Shown: positions 17,173 through 26,514, numbered from the stretch's first letter. The stretch: 62,694 bases of DNA from an uncultured Oscillospiraceae bacterium (GCA_905234625.1 CAJOIC010000001.1:1-62694); one strand, 5' to 3'. A program made the numbers and translations. Notes: a model not told the origin generated them from the sequence alone.

Positions 17173-18502
17173 CTTCGGTGGCAAGCACCAAGAGTACATC
17201 CGCCGATGTCGGGACTGTACGTTCAATTTTGCGGAGGGCGCTGTCCGAGCCGGTAAGACCATCGACAACGTGTATGCCTTCGCGCATGAGCTCAAGACGA
17301 CGCCGGATAAGATCCACCTCGCGACGGGCTCTACGATGGCAAACGCGAAGCTGAACATAGGAGACGCCAACGGCTTCGGGCTTGAGTGGATCTTCCGAGG
17401 CCAGAGCAGATGGGGCCAGTACAAGGGCAACGACTGCCTGTATATCTGCGGTCCGGCGACCGGGAACCGCACGAGAATAGTGATCTTCGCCGGAGGCGAC
17501 AACTCCGGCAGTTTCCGAAAGATCCGTGGTAACTCCTACGGGATGTGGATTGCGACGGAGATCAACCTCCATCACGACACGATGATACAGGAGGCGTTCA
17601 ACCGTACGCTGGCATCGAAGCGCCGGAAGATCTTTTGGGACCTGAACCCGGACCATCCGAAGGCGCCGATCTATGCGAACTACATCGACAAATACCGCGA
17701 TCTGAACGCTGAGGGAAAGCTCCTCGGCGGTTATAATTACGAGCACTTCACGATCTTCGACAATGCCACGCTGACGGAAGAGCGACGGCAGGAGATCATC
17801 AGCCAGTACGAGGAAAACAGCATCTGGTTCATCCGGGACATCCTGGGGCGCCGGAGCATCGCGAACGGGCTGATCTACACGAAGTTCGCGACGCTCTCAG
17901 CCCAGGCTGACAATCCGCTGAAGATTTCTGTCAACAAGGCAAAGCAGATGTCCGAGCGGCGAGAGCTTCTCGGTATCACGATAGGCGTGGACTTCGGAGG
18001 CAATGGCTCCGGCCACGGTTTCGTGTGCTCCGCCCCGACGGTGGGCTATAAGAAGCTGGTGGCGCTGGCCTCGGAGCTGCATACCGACAAGGAGATCGAC
18101 CCGGACGATCTCGGCGAGTTGCTGGTGCTTTTTGTGAAGCGGATGCGTCAGACGTACGGGCGTGTCACTCAGATCTACTGCGACTCGGCTGAGCCGGTGT
18201 TGATCCGGGGAATGAGAAAAGCCATTACCCAGGCTGGCATGGGTAATATCCCGGTTATGTATGCGCTGAAGGACCGCATAAACGACCGGATTTTTGCGTT
18301 CACGACGCTGTGCAACACCGGCCGGTTTCTCTACACCGACGACTGCGAGACGCTGGAAGACGCGCTCAGGACGGCGGTGTGGAACCCTAAGTTTGTGGGC
18401 ATGGACCGGCTCGACGACGGCACCTCAGACATAGACAGTCTGGACGCCTTCGAGTACAGCTATGAGCATGACATCAAGTATTACATCGAGACGAGATCGT
18501 GA
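17090..18502 (+). CDS. Terminase large subunit
   Basis: The ATG at 17090 (MIQTRQSTAAM) is preferred; the frame also allows TTG 17078. The ATPase part begins with the Walker A-like EGAVRAGKT (residues 49-57), followed by IVIFAGGDNSGSFRKIRGN and the DLNPDHPKAP segment. The nuclease part has TIGVDFGGNGSGHGF and YCDSAEPVLI. It is the packaging motor and cleaves concatemers. It overlaps the upstream small subunit and the portal frame lies just downstream. Confidence 0.93.
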   Translation: MIQTRQSTAAMRLRQKNRVRKRKTIPYNFGGKHQEYIRRCRDCTFNFAEGAVRAGKTIDNVYAFAHELKTTPDKIHLATGSTMANAKLNIGDANGFGLEWIFRGQSRWGQYKGNDCLYICGPATGNRTRIVIFAGGDNSGSFRKIRGNSYGMWIATEINLHHDTMIQEAFNRTLASKRRKIFWDLNPDHPKAPIYANYIDKYRDLNAEGKLLGGYNYEHFTIFDNATLTEERRQEIISQYEENSIWFIRDILGRRSIANGLIYTKFATLSAQADNPLKISVNKAKQMSERRELLGITIGVDFGGNGSGHGFVCSAPTVGYKKLVALASELHTDKEIDPDDLGELLVLFVKRMRQTYGRVTQIYCDSAEPVLIRGMRKAITQAGMGNIPVMYALKDRINDRIFAFTTLCNTGRFLYTDDCETLEDALRTAVWNPKFVGMDRLDDGTSDIDSLDAFEYSYEHDIKYYIETRS

Positions 18503-18515
18503 CGGCGGAGGAGCT

Positions 18516-20003
18516 ATGGATATAATTGCGGCGATCAGAAAGGTGGTGCGTGGGTTGTTCCACAGAAATAACATCGAGAAGGCGTTTGACATTGAGCTGG
18601 CGACATCCTCGAAGATGGAGGAGGCGATCCAGCTCTGGTCTCAGTTGTATGCAAACGAGCCCCCGTGGAAAGATCTGAAGAAGGGGCAGCTCACGATGGG
18701 TTTGCCGTCATCCATCGCCATGGAGGTCGCGCGTCTGGTGACGGTGGAGATGGAGTCCGAGATCATAGGCGAAGGACCGCGGGCGGAGTTCCTCCAGAAG
18801 CAGTATGCTCCGGTGGTTCGGCGGGCGCGTCGGAACACGGAGTATGCCGCCGCTAAAGGCGGCGTCGTGTTCAAGCCGTACGTCAGCGGCGACAGGATCT
18901 ACGTCACGGACGTACAGGCTGAGGATTTCTACCCGACGACGTTTGACTCTGATGGAGAGATCACGGGCGGCGTGTTCGCTGATTACGCCTACGACGAGGA
19001 ATATCGATACACACGGCTGGAGGAGCACTCGCTGGACGGGACGACGCTGACGATCCGCAACAAAGCGTTCCGGCAGAAGATCAGCGACATCACCGCGTCC
19101 GACGAGGCGCTTGGCGATGAAGTGCCTCTGGCCGAGGTGGAAAAATGGGCCGGCATCAGCCCGGTCGTCAGGATCGACGACATCGAGAAGACGCTGTTCG
19201 TGTACTACAAGATGCCGTTCGCGAACAACGTGGAGCCGAAGTCGCCGCTGGGCGTGTCCATCTACTCCAGAGCCATTGAGCAGATCTATGAGGCCGACAA
19301 ACAGTGGTCCGAGATCCGATGGGAGTTCAAATCCGGCGAGAGAGCGATCCATGCGGCCGAGACGCTGTTCAAGAGAAATGAAGTCGGAGAGCCGATCCTG
19401 CCGGAAGGCGAGGAACGGCTTTACCGCACGTTCGGCTTCGACCGCGACCAGAAGCTAGAGCCGTTCAGCCCGGAGTTCCGGGACGAGAGCCTGTATAACG
19501 GCCTGAACGAGTACCTTCGGAATGTGGAGTATCAGTGTGGGCTGGCATACGGCACGGTTTCCAACCCGGCGGTGGAAGCAAAGACGGCGACGGAAGTGAA
19601 GACCTCCCAGCAGAGGAGCTACTCCACCGTGTCTGACATCCAGAAGGCGCTTCAGACGGCGCTGGAGCATCTGGTGTACGCCATCGACACCCTTGCCACG
19701 CTGTACGAGCTGGCGCCGGAGGGCGACTATGAGGTCACGTTCCAGTTCGACGACTCGATTATTACGGACGCGGAGGCCCAGCGCATACGCGACCAGCAGG
19801 AGGTCCGTGACGGCCTTATGGCGAAGTATGAGTACCGCATGAAGTGGTACGGAGAAGACGAAGCCACGGCGCGGAAGAAGATTGCAGAGGCTCAGGGCGA
19901 TCAGCCGAGCGACGACGACATCATGGGCTTCCTGAACGAGCCGGAGCCCGGTGAGGGTGCGAACAATCCGCAGCCTGAGCCGACGGCCGCAACGCCCGAA
20001 TAA
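18516..20003 (+). CDS. Portal protein
   Basis: ATG 18516 follows GGCGGAGGAG; the frame is open further upstream but inside the terminase gene. The 495-residue product (MDIIAAIRKVVRGLF) has features of SPP1-gp6-like portals: QLWSQLYANEPPWK, EYAAAKGGVVFKPYV, PLGVSIYSRAIEQI and YQCGLAYGTVSNPAVEAKTATEV. Portals form the dodecameric channel at the capsid vertex. It ends with an acidic Pro-rich tail. Confidence 0.92.
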   Translation: MDIIAAIRKVVRGLFHRNNIEKAFDIELATSSKMEEAIQLWSQLYANEPPWKDLKKGQLTMGLPSSIAMEVARLVTVEMESEIIGEGPRAEFLQKQYAPVVRRARRNTEYAAAKGGVVFKPYVSGDRIYVTDVQAEDFYPTTFDSDGEITGGVFADYAYDEEYRYTRLEEHSLDGTTLTIRNKAFRQKISDITASDEALGDEVPLAEVEKWAGISPVVRIDDIEKTLFVYYKMPFANNVEPKSPLGVSIYSRAIEQIYEADKQWSEIRWEFKSGERAIHAAETLFKRNEVGEPILPEGEERLYRTFGFDRDQKLEPFSPEFRDESLYNGLNEYLRNVEYQCGLAYGTVSNPAVEAKTATEVKTSQQRSYSTVSDIQKALQTALEHLVYAIDTLATLYELAPEGDYEVTFQFDDSIITDAEAQRIRDQQEVRDGLMAKYEYRMKWYGEDEATARKKIAEAQGDQPSDDDIMGFLNEPEPGEGANNPQPEPTAATPE

Positions 20004-20014
20004 GGAGGCCGACC

Positions 20015-21199
20015 ATGCTGACGCCTGCATATCTGTCCGGGGTGTCGGCTGAAGTTGTGGATCTCTTCGCTCAGGTCGAGGAAGATATAGCGAGCGACAT
20101 GGTCCGCCGGATGATGAAGATGGGCTACGTCAGCGAGACGACTCAATGGCAAGCGCGTAAAGCGAGGGAGATGGGAATGTTCCAGGAGGATCTGACAGCT
20201 ACGCTCTCGAAAGCCAGCGGTCAGTCTCGGAAGGACATCACCCGGATCATGGGACAGGCCGCCAGTCGGTCCCTTAGCTTCGACGATGCCATATACCGAC
20301 GCGCTGGGCTTGCCCCCGGCGCGATCTCTCAGTCTCCCGCTATGAGGGCGATCCTGCTGCAAGGAACCTCACAGACGATGGGGCTGATAACAAATTTCAC
20401 GAAAACCACCGCCACGAGCTCGTACGCGGGCCTGAACGGGCTTTTAGACCGAGCCTATATACAAATCATGTCGGGCGCCTTCGCGCCGTCACGGGCAATT
20501 CATATGGCGGTAACGGAGCTCGCCCGAAACGGCATAACTCAGGTGTCCTACGCCTCCGGCAATTCGAGCGTAGAGGCAGCCGTCCGCAGGGCGGTCACGA
20601 CAGGCGTAAATCAGTCGATCTCGAAGCTCCAGCTCGCGAGGGCGGAGGAGATGGGCTGTGAACTCGTGGAGGTCAGCAGTCATGCGGGAGCGCGTCCCAG
20701 CCATGCAGTATGGCAGGGGCGCGTTTACTGCATCAAGGGCTATCACAAGGAGTATGGCGACTTCTACCGCGAGACAGGCTATGGAGACGGCGACGGGCTG
20801 TGTGGGTGGAACTGCTACCACAGCTTTTTCCCGTTCTTCGAGGGGTTATCTACGCGGTCGTTCTCGGAAGATCCGGCGGCGGATGCCGGACGCGACAACG
20901 ATCTGGAGTACGAGCAGCAGCAGCGGCAGAGGTATTACGAGCGCCAAGTCAGGGCTGCGAAGCGAGAGTGCGTCACCTACAACGCCGCGGCTCAGGCGGC
21001 CCGGTCTGACGGAGACCGTGAGATGTATCTGCATGACTTCCAGGGAGCCTCGGTCAAGCTGAAGAACCGCGAGGCCAGACTGAGGAACTATCTGGAGGAG
21101 ACGGGACGCGGCAGAGACCGCACCCGCGAACAAGTTGGTGGCTTCGACAGAAGCGTAAGCGGCAAAGCTGTTTGGGCCGACCGAAAAGCGAGGGGGTGA
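20015..21199 (+). CDS. Phage minor capsid protein (Mu F / minor capsid 2 type)
   Basis: The 394-residue protein shows the segments VSSHAGARPSHAVWQGRVYCIKG and GDGDGLCGWNCYHSFFPFFEG, signatures of the minor capsid protein family found after portals in Firmicutes phages. It likely assists DNA ejection or portal-head assembly. The C-terminal part (from about 300) is charged and helical. Confidence 0.88.
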   Translation: MLTPAYLSGVSAEVVDLFAQVEEDIASDMVRRMMKMGYVSETTQWQARKAREMGMFQEDLTATLSKASGQSRKDITRIMGQAASRSLSFDDAIYRRAGLAPGAISQSPAMRAILLQGTSQTMGLITNFTKTTATSSYAGLNGLLDRAYIQIMSGAFAPSRAIHMAVTELARNGITQVSYASGNSSVEAAVRRAVTTGVNQSISKLQLARAEEMGCELVEVSSHAGARPSHAVWQGRVYCIKGYHKEYGDFYRETGYGDGDGLCGWNCYHSFFPFFEGLSTRSFSEDPAADAGRDNDLEYEQQQRQRYYERQVRAAKRECVTYNAAAQAARSDGDREMYLHDFQGASVKLKNREARLRNYLEETGRGRDRTREQVGGFDRSVSGKAVWADRKARG

Positions 21200-21360
21200 T
21201 GATTGTGAAGACGGAAGATTTCCTCGGGATAGTGACGACGAGCGCACTGGTTGAAGAACTGGCGAAGCGCCCTGGTGTCCATGAGATCCCGGTGCCTCCG
21301 TACAAGGAGGTTAGTCCAAAGGTAGAGGGTCCTGCGCGGATCTTGGTCGTGATCGACTGA
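21199..21360 (+). CDS. BC1881-like small protein, 53 aa
   Basis: The ATG (tgATGattgtg) overlaps the stop of the previous gene. The peptide TSALVEELAKRPGV, then GPARILVVID at the C-terminus, matches the pattern I recall for the BC1881 family of small phage proteins. Its function is unknown. A longer frame upstream (from 21172) is less likely because it lies within the minor capsid gene. Confidence 0.6.
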   Translation: MIVKTEDFLGIVTTSALVEELAKRPGVHEIPVPPYKEVSPKVEGPARILVVID

Positions 21361-21371
21361 AGGAGGCTGCT

Positions 21372-21458
21372 GTGAAGACTGCCGTGTTTATTGTGATTGC
21401 CGCTGTTCTGGTCCTGGCCTTCGATTGCTTCACGAACAGGCCGAACGGCAAAGTGTAA
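21372..21458 (+). CDS. Predicted membrane micropeptide, 28 aa
   Basis: GTG start with AAGGAGG 7 bases upstream. The peptide is almost entirely one hydrophobic helix (KTAVFIVIAAVLVLAF) and a short polar tail. The strong RBS argues that it is translated. Function unknown. Confidence 0.4.
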   Translation: MKTAVFIVIAAVLVLAFDCFTNRPNGKV

Positions 21459-21475
21459 CGCGAGAGGAGATAATT

Positions 21476-21736
21476 GTGAACGAGGAGAAATTCGTCAAAT
21501 TCTGCAAGGAAACCGTTGCGGACTACGCCAACAGAGTCGGAAAGAACCTGCCGTACATCGTGACGACGAACGATGTGTACGTCGTCTGGCTCTGCAAGAC
21601 GCTCCAGAACAGCAAAGCTCTCGTAAGTACCACGCTCCCGGATGGGATGTACTACGAGATCACCTACAATGGCGATAAGGGAGAGGCGTATCTGGACGCC
21701 TACGAGAAGAAGGAAAACCTCTGCATCATCCTGTGA
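21476..21736 (+). CDS. DUF6275-like small protein, 86 aa
   Basis: GTG start after GAGGAGA. The sequence EEKFVKFCKETVADY, then CKTLQNSKALVSTTLPDGMYYEITYNGDK and YLDAYEKKENLCI, matches small Firmicutes phage proteins that I associate with DUF6275 from memory. It is followed directly by a terminator. Function unknown. Confidence 0.6.
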   Translation: MNEEKFVKFCKETVADYANRVGKNLPYIVTTNDVYVVWLCKTLQNSKALVSTTLPDGMYYEITYNGDKGEAYLDAYEKKENLCIIL

Positions 21737-21741
21737 AAGCT

Positions 21742-21763
21742 GCGGCCGAGAGGCCGCTTTTTT
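21742..21763 (+). terminator. Terminator before scaffold gene
   Basis: Perfect 6-bp GC stem (GCGGCC/GGCCGC) with a GAGA loop followed by six T. It could attenuate transcripts entering the scaffold and capsid genes, which have high-expression character. Confidence 0.75.
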
Positions 21764-21890
21764 CTCGCCCTGTGGCATGGCATATAAACCGCCTCGCTTC
21801 TCCTGCCGGGAGAGATATAAACCCGGATAGCGGATGTCGGAGTGAACCGACGATTAAACGAAATCAGCGAAACGAAAGGAAGGACAAATC

Positions 21891-22565
21891 ATGTACGAGT
21901 ACCTGAAGAAACTGTTCGGGACCACGGACGACGGCCAGCCGGAGGCGCTGACCTTCGATCAGCTCACGGCCAAGATCGAGGCGGAGTCGGGCATCAAGCT
22001 CGTGAACCTGTCCGATGGCGGCTACGTCTCCAAGGACAAATTCGACGCGAAGGTGACTGAGCTCGAAGGCGTCCAGCAGCAGCTTACGGACGCCAATGCG
22101 ACGATCCAGTCCTACAAGGATATGGACATCGAGGGCATCAAGAAGTCTGCCGCAGATTGGGAGGAGAAGTACAACACCGACACCGCGGCGCTTCAGCAGA
22201 AGCTCGCGGATCAGGAGTACGAGTTCGCGGCTCGCTCCTATCTCAGCGCGTTCCCCTATGCGAACGATCTCGTGAAGGATGCTGTGTTTGCTCAGTTCAT
22301 GGCAAAGGAGTTCAAGCGTGAGGGCGAGAAGTTCCTCGGTGCCGACGACTTCATGGCGGAGATCCAGAAGAACAATCCGACGGGCTTTGTGTCTGCCGAT
22401 CCTGCGCCGCAGGACCCGCCGGCAGATCCCCCCGCTGACCCCGCCAAGCCGAAGCCGAGCTTCGCGCCTACCGACCCTCCGGCCGATCCGAAGAAGCGGA
22501 GGACGCTCTCTGAACTCATGAAGCTGAAGAACGAGCACCCCGAAGCGAAAATCTCTTATGACTAA
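21891..22565 (+). CDS. Phage scaffold protein (GP20-like)
   Basis: The 224-residue protein has the scaffold layout: an N-terminal GYVSKDKFDAKVTELEGVQQQL coiled coil, a helical middle, and an acidic Pro-rich C-terminal region (PAPQDPPADPPADPAKPKP) before a basic tail. Scaffolds guide capsid assembly and then leave. It directly precedes the major capsid gene, with GAAAGGAAGG before the ATG. Confidence 0.85.
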   Translation: MYEYLKKLFGTTDDGQPEALTFDQLTAKIEAESGIKLVNLSDGGYVSKDKFDAKVTELEGVQQQLTDANATIQSYKDMDIEGIKKSAADWEEKYNTDTAALQQKLADQEYEFAARSYLSAFPYANDLVKDAVFAQFMAKEFKREGEKFLGADDFMAEIQKNNPTGFVSADPAPQDPPADPPADPAKPKPSFAPTDPPADPKKRRTLSELMKLKNEHPEAKISYD

Positions 22566-22581
22566 GAAAGGAAAATGAATT

Positions 22582-23937
22582 ATGCCCGGTATTTTTGACA
22601 GCAAACTGTTCAACGCAGAGGTGTTCCAGGGCTACGTTGATCGTATTCCCAACACCAAGCGCAGCGAGCTCGTGAAGAGCCGCGCCCTGCGTCCCCGCCC
22701 GGATCTGGCGTCCGCCATGACCGATCAGACCGGCGGCAACTATATCACCACCACCCTTCGCGGCCTTATCTCTGGCAGCACCCCCAGCAACTATGACGGC
22801 CAGACCGACATCGCCGCGGACAAGACCAAGACCTTCCGGCACAGCCGTGTGGTCGTGGGCCGCTCCAATGCGTGGACCGAGAACGACTTCAGCTACGACA
22901 TCACCGGCGGCGAGGACTTCCTTGAGAACGTCGCTCAGCAGATCGCCGAGTATTGGGGCGAGGTCGATCAGGACACCATCCTGAGCATCCTGAAGGGCGT
23001 GTTCAACATGAGCGACACCGAGGGTGCGAAGTTCGTGGCGGAGCATACCCATGACGTCAGCGTGGTTGTCAACTCCGAAGGTAAGACCGGCTACATGGAC
23101 GCGACCACCATGAACACCGGTATGCAGAAGGCTTGTGGCGACAACAAGAGCTCCTTCAGCATGGCGATCATGCACAGCTTCGTGGCGACCAACCTTGAGA
23201 ACCTGAAGCTGCTGACCTACCTGAAGTACACCGACTCCAACGGCATGGAGCGCGAGATCGGCATTGGCACCATCAACGGCCGTATGGTCCTGGTGGACGA
23301 CGATATGCCGACCCAGGCTGTCACCGCGACCGCCGGTGTCCACACCGTCACCATCGGCGGCACCCTGGCCGCTGGAGACGTGATCCGCGCCGCTGGCAAG
23401 TCTGTTACCCTCGACGCCACTTCCGCCGCCAGCCCCACCGCGGCGGCGACCGCCCTCGTGACCGCGCTCGGCACTCTGGCCGAGTACGCCGTTACCCGGT
23501 CTGGCGCGGTGATTACCTTCACCGAGAAGAGCGGCTATTACGGCACCGGCGCCCCGGAAGCGTCCATCGTTTCCACTACCGGCACCATCGCCGTGGCGAC
23601 CACTACCTCCGGCAACGTGGAGTACACCAAGTACACCACCTACGTCCTCGGCGACGGCGCCATCGAGTACACCGACTGCGGCGCGAAGGTTCCCTACGAG
23701 GTGGACCGCAACCCCGCGAAGAACGGCGGTCAGGACACCCTGTACTCCCGTCAGCGGAAGTGCTTTGCTCCCTACGGCATCAGCTTCACTCAGGCGTCCA
23801 TGGCGACCCTCAGCCCGACCGACGCGGAGCTGGAGAACGGTGCCAACTGGGAGCTGGTGAACTCCACCGAGACCACCGGCAAGGTGTATATCAGCCGCAA
23901 GGCTATCCCCATCGCGCGTATCATCAGCCGCGGCTGA
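22582..23937 (+). CDS. Major capsid protein with inserted domain
   Basis: The 451-residue protein follows the scaffold gene and has an HK97-type capsid character: VSVVVNSEGKTGYMD, MAIMHSFVATNLENLKLL, GTINGRMVLVDDDMP, then YTTYVLGDGAIEY and VDRNPAKNGGQDTLYSRQRK. Residues about 247-344, rich in Thr, Ala and Gly (GVHTVTIGGTLAAGDVI), interrupt the normal continuity between the DDDMP strand and the TTYVLG strand. They look like an extra surface beta-domain. Codons end strongly in C, unlike neighbours, as expected for a highly expressed gene. Confidence 0.9.
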   Translation: MPGIFDSKLFNAEVFQGYVDRIPNTKRSELVKSRALRPRPDLASAMTDQTGGNYITTTLRGLISGSTPSNYDGQTDIAADKTKTFRHSRVVVGRSNAWTENDFSYDITGGEDFLENVAQQIAEYWGEVDQDTILSILKGVFNMSDTEGAKFVAEHTHDVSVVVNSEGKTGYMDATTMNTGMQKACGDNKSSFSMAIMHSFVATNLENLKLLTYLKYTDSNGMEREIGIGTINGRMVLVDDDMPTQAVTATAGVHTVTIGGTLAAGDVIRAAGKSVTLDATSAASPTAAATALVTALGTLAEYAVTRSGAVITFTEKSGYYGTGAPEASIVSTTGTIAVATTTSGNVEYTKYTTYVLGDGAIEYTDCGAKVPYEVDRNPAKNGGQDTLYSRQRKCFAPYGISFTQASMATLSPTDAELENGANWELVNSTETTGKVYISRKAIPIARIISRG

Positions 23938-23953
23938 TCCCGGAGGTGCTGGT

Positions 23954-24382
23954 ATGGCGTATATCGACAGCACCTATTACTCGCAGACGTTCGGAGGCTC
24001 GGTAATACCGGCCTCCGACTTTCCGCGTATGGCGGAGATTGCGTCGGACATCGTTGATTGCCTGTGTTCGTACAAGATCCCGGATGCTATGCTCACCGAC
24101 GAGAAGTTCCTGAAGGCTGTATGCTATCAGACGGAGCTGATCTATGAGCAGGGCGGCGTCGATGCGATCTCCGGACTGTCCGAAGCGTCGCAGAGCGGAG
24201 GGAGCGAGTCTCTCGGCGATTACAGCGTGTCCGGCGGAAGCGGGTATTCGAGCGCGAGCTCGGGCAGCCAGATCTCCATGATCTACGGCATCCCGGTTTC
24301 TCCGCTGACGCTGATGATCCTGACGAGGCTGGGCCTTCGTAGCGCGTGGGTGTATGCAGGAGATCCCCGGAGAGGGGGCTGA
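23954..24382 (+). CDS. Head-tail connector protein
   Basis: The 142-residue protein begins MAYIDSTYYSQTFGG. Helices (FPRMAEIASDIVDCL, EKFLKAVCYQTELIYEQGG) and a Ser/Gly-rich linker are typical of gp6-like adaptors. Located right after the capsid gene, it likely forms the adaptor ring under the portal. Confidence 0.72.
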   Translation: MAYIDSTYYSQTFGGSVIPASDFPRMAEIASDIVDCLCSYKIPDAMLTDEKFLKAVCYQTELIYEQGGVDAISGLSEASQSGGSESLGDYSVSGGSGYSSASSGSQISMIYGIPVSPLTLMILTRLGLRSAWVYAGDPRRGG

Positions 24383-24384
24383 GC

Positions 24385-24792
24385 ATGGCGACGAGCAGAA
24401 TGAGGCCGGACACGGTTTATCTCTCCAACTATGTCGGCGAAGTCAACAATGTTGCATCGTATCAGGTGACGGTGCTGAAGAAATGCTGCTGCGTTCTTGG
24501 CATCGGAGCCTCGGTCGGCAACAACGGCAACCAGTCGAACGACGGAGCCACGCTGTATATTTTCGACCACGGCACGACCGCCACGTCTGAAGACGGGGCG
24601 ACGGCCCGGAGCTATCTGCCGTATGACGAGTGGGCCGAGCTGACCGATAAGACGCCGTACTGGACCCTGAGCGATAAGGGTAAGGACAAGATCCAGAAGG
24701 TCGGGTTCGAGCCCGAGCTTAAGGTCACGCGGTTTTTCCGCAGGAAGAAAGGCACCCGGCGGATGTGGCATTTTGAGGTGAGCGCCAGATGA
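24385..24792 (+). CDS. Putative head-closure/minor structural protein
   Basis: ATG 24385 is chosen; the frame upstream is inside the connector gene. The 135-residue product contains VTVLKKCCCVLGIGAS with three consecutive Cys and a basic C-terminal region (KVTRFFRRKKGTRRMWHFEV). Its place between the connector and the tail-completion genes suggests head closure. Overlaps the next gene by 4 bp. Confidence 0.6.
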   Translation: MATSRMRPDTVYLSNYVGEVNNVASYQVTVLKKCCCVLGIGASVGNNGNQSNDGATLYIFDHGTTATSEDGATARSYLPYDEWAELTDKTPYWTLSDKGKDKIQKVGFEPELKVTRFFRRKKGTRRMWHFEVSAR

Positions 24793-25133
24793 AGTTTAGC
24801 GTCAAAATCCACGAAGCCGAGTGCCTCAACCGGTTCAGTCCGAAGTACCAAGCGGCGCAGAAGTGGCTCGACAACGAGGTCCTGAAGGACTGTGGTCCAT
24901 ACGTCCCCATGCAGACTGGCTACCTGATGAACAGCGGCAACTCCGGCACGGTGATAGGCAGCGGAACGGTGGTCTACAATGCGCCGTATGCTCGCGTGAA
25001 CTACTACGGCGTCGGCCGTCACTTTTCGACGCAGAAGCACCCCCAGGCTTGCGCTCAGTGGTTTGAGAAAGCGAAAGCTGTCAAGCTGAAGAGCTCCTGG
25101 GAACCGGGGGTCAACAAGATCATGAAAGGATGA
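24789..25133 (+). CDS. Minor capsid / tail-completion protein (gp10-like)
   Basis: The 114-residue protein has the pattern KYQAAQKWLDNEVLKDCGPYVPMQTGYLMNS, then VVYNAPYARVNYYG and a WFEKAKA helix. This matches minor capsid or HK97-gp10-like proteins that link head and tail. It overlaps the preceding gene and precedes the terminator protein gene by 6 bp. Confidence 0.72.
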   Translation: MKFSVKIHEAECLNRFSPKYQAAQKWLDNEVLKDCGPYVPMQTGYLMNSGNSGTVIGSGTVVYNAPYARVNYYGVGRHFSTQKHPQACAQWFEKAKAVKLKSSWEPGVNKIMKG

Positions 25134-25139
25134 TGGCCT

Positions 25140-25595
25140 ATGGCGAAGTTCTACACGAACGACGGCCCTTACATCGCGGAGGCGATGAAGAACCACCTGA
25201 ACGCATGGCCGAAGAAGCCGTGCGAGATCCGGCTAGAGGATCTCCAGAAGGATGGGGTCAGTATGATGCTCCAGCAGCTCGCCAACGCGGAGAAGCGAAG
25301 GCCATACATCGACGGCTCGTACCTCGGTGTATGGTCTTTTGCTGTATATGTCCACATACAGGCAGAGGACACGGCCGCGAGGCTTGATGCAACCGGCTGC
25401 CTGTGGGAACTGGCAGAGTGGCTGAGGGAGAAAGATCACAGCGGCAACTTTGTTCGACTGCCTGTCATTGACGAGCAGCGTCAGGCGGTGAAGATCGACC
25501 TGACGAATACGCCGTCCATCGCCGCAAGGTATGAGGACGATTCCGAGGATTACCAAGCTCTGTTTGAGCTTGAGTATAAATTTCACAGGAGGTAA
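25140..25595 (+). CDS. Tail terminator / minor capsid protein
   Basis: In this 151-residue protein the N-terminal GPYIAEAMKNHLNAWP and the central GVWSFAVYVHIQAED strand pattern, with RYEDDSEDYQALFELEY near the end, fit small tail-terminator proteins encoded just before the tube gene. It would cap the tail tube at the head end. Confidence 0.68.
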   Translation: MAKFYTNDGPYIAEAMKNHLNAWPKKPCEIRLEDLQKDGVSMMLQQLANAEKRRPYIDGSYLGVWSFAVYVHIQAEDTAARLDATGCLWELAEWLREKDHSGNFVRLPVIDEQRQAVKIDLTNTPSIAARYEDDSEDYQALFELEYKFHRR

Positions 25596-25597
25596 CT

Positions 25598-26095
25598 ATG
25601 GCAAACGACCTGATTATGCGGTATCAGTGGGAAGCCTACATGGGCTGTCTGACCGCCGGAACTGGCGGGGCCACCACCGAGACCTTCAACCTGATTGGCG
25701 AAGGCTTTACGTCCTTCCCGGAGAACAAAAATCCGAAGGAGTACAGCCGTAAGTACGTCAACTATAAGACCGAGAAGACCGATGTCATCGGCTACGCTCC
25801 GTCCATCGAGTACAGCGCGGACTGCATCTCTGACGACCCCGTGGTGCAGGAGATCGTGAAGATCCACGACGGCGAGCTTGTCGGCAACGACACCCACCGC
25901 AACGTGATTACCGTCAACCGCTGGGAGGAGAGCGATGGCGTTTGCCCTGCCTACAAGCGGGCCTACGCGATCATTCCCGGCAACAAGGGCGACGGCACCG
26001 ACGCGCTGGTCTACACCGGCGCCATGAAGGCCGTCGGCGACATCATCCCCGGCACCTTCACCATCGCCACGAAGACGTTCGCGGCGAGCACCTGA
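25598..26095 (+). CDS. Major tail tube protein
   Basis: In this 165-residue protein, FNLIGEGFTSFPENKNPKEYSRKYVNYKTEKTDV and APSIEYSADCISDDPVVQEIV are characteristic of siphophage tube subunits. Position before the assembly chaperones and tape measure agrees. Like the capsid gene it favours C-ending codons, consistent with high expression. Confidence 0.85.
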   Translation: MANDLIMRYQWEAYMGCLTAGTGGATTETFNLIGEGFTSFPENKNPKEYSRKYVNYKTEKTDVIGYAPSIEYSADCISDDPVVQEIVKIHDGELVGNDTHRNVITVNRWEESDGVCPAYKRAYAIIPGNKGDGTDALVYTGAMKAVGDIIPGTFTIATKTFAAST

Positions 26096-26115
26096 GATAG
26101 CGGAGGTATGAGCAA

Positions 26116-26514
26116 ATGAGCCAGGAGGTTATTACCCTGTTCCGCTATAATGGAGCCGAGTACGAGTTCGATGCCCGTGACGCCGACGAGGTTGAGCGCA
26201 TGGAGGCGGCCGTCGATAAGATGGCCGAGGAAGAGCGCGAGATCCCGAAGGATGGCCGGGCGTCGGATATGTACCGCGCACAGTGCGATATGCTGAAGCG
26301 GTTCTTTGACCGCGTTTTCGGCGAAGGCGCTGGTATTGCGCTGTGCTCCGAGAAGAATAACATCGCCGTCCACTACGACGCCTACGAGCAGTTCCTTGCG
26401 TTCGTGAGCGCTCAGAAGGATGATGTGCTGAAAGCGCGTCAGACCTTCCGTCAGATCTCTACTCGGCCCACTCAGAAGAAGGCGAAGGGCATCCCTGCGC
26501 CGAAGAAGAAATGA
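26116..26514 (+). CDS. Tail assembly chaperone-like protein
   Basis: The 132-residue helical protein (FRYNGAEYEFDARDADEVERMEAAVDKM at the start) has a basic C-terminal tail ending APKKK. It lies between the tube and tape measure genes, where gpG-type chaperones are encoded. The next gene overlaps by ATGA rather than by a slippery frameshift, so no gpG-T style fusion is evident. Confidence 0.65.
   Translation: MSQEVITLFRYNGAEYEFDARDADEVERMEAAVDKMAEEEREIPKDGRASDMYRAQCDMLKRFFDRVFGEGAGIALCSEKNNIAVHYDAYEQFLAFVSAQKDDVLKARQTFRQISTRPTQKKAKGIPAPKKK

Noticed and set aside
22516-23973. 485-codon minus-strand frame opposite the major capsid gene
   Set aside because: His/Gly/Val-rich shadow caused by the C-ending codon bias of the capsid gene. 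No ribosome site or family match.
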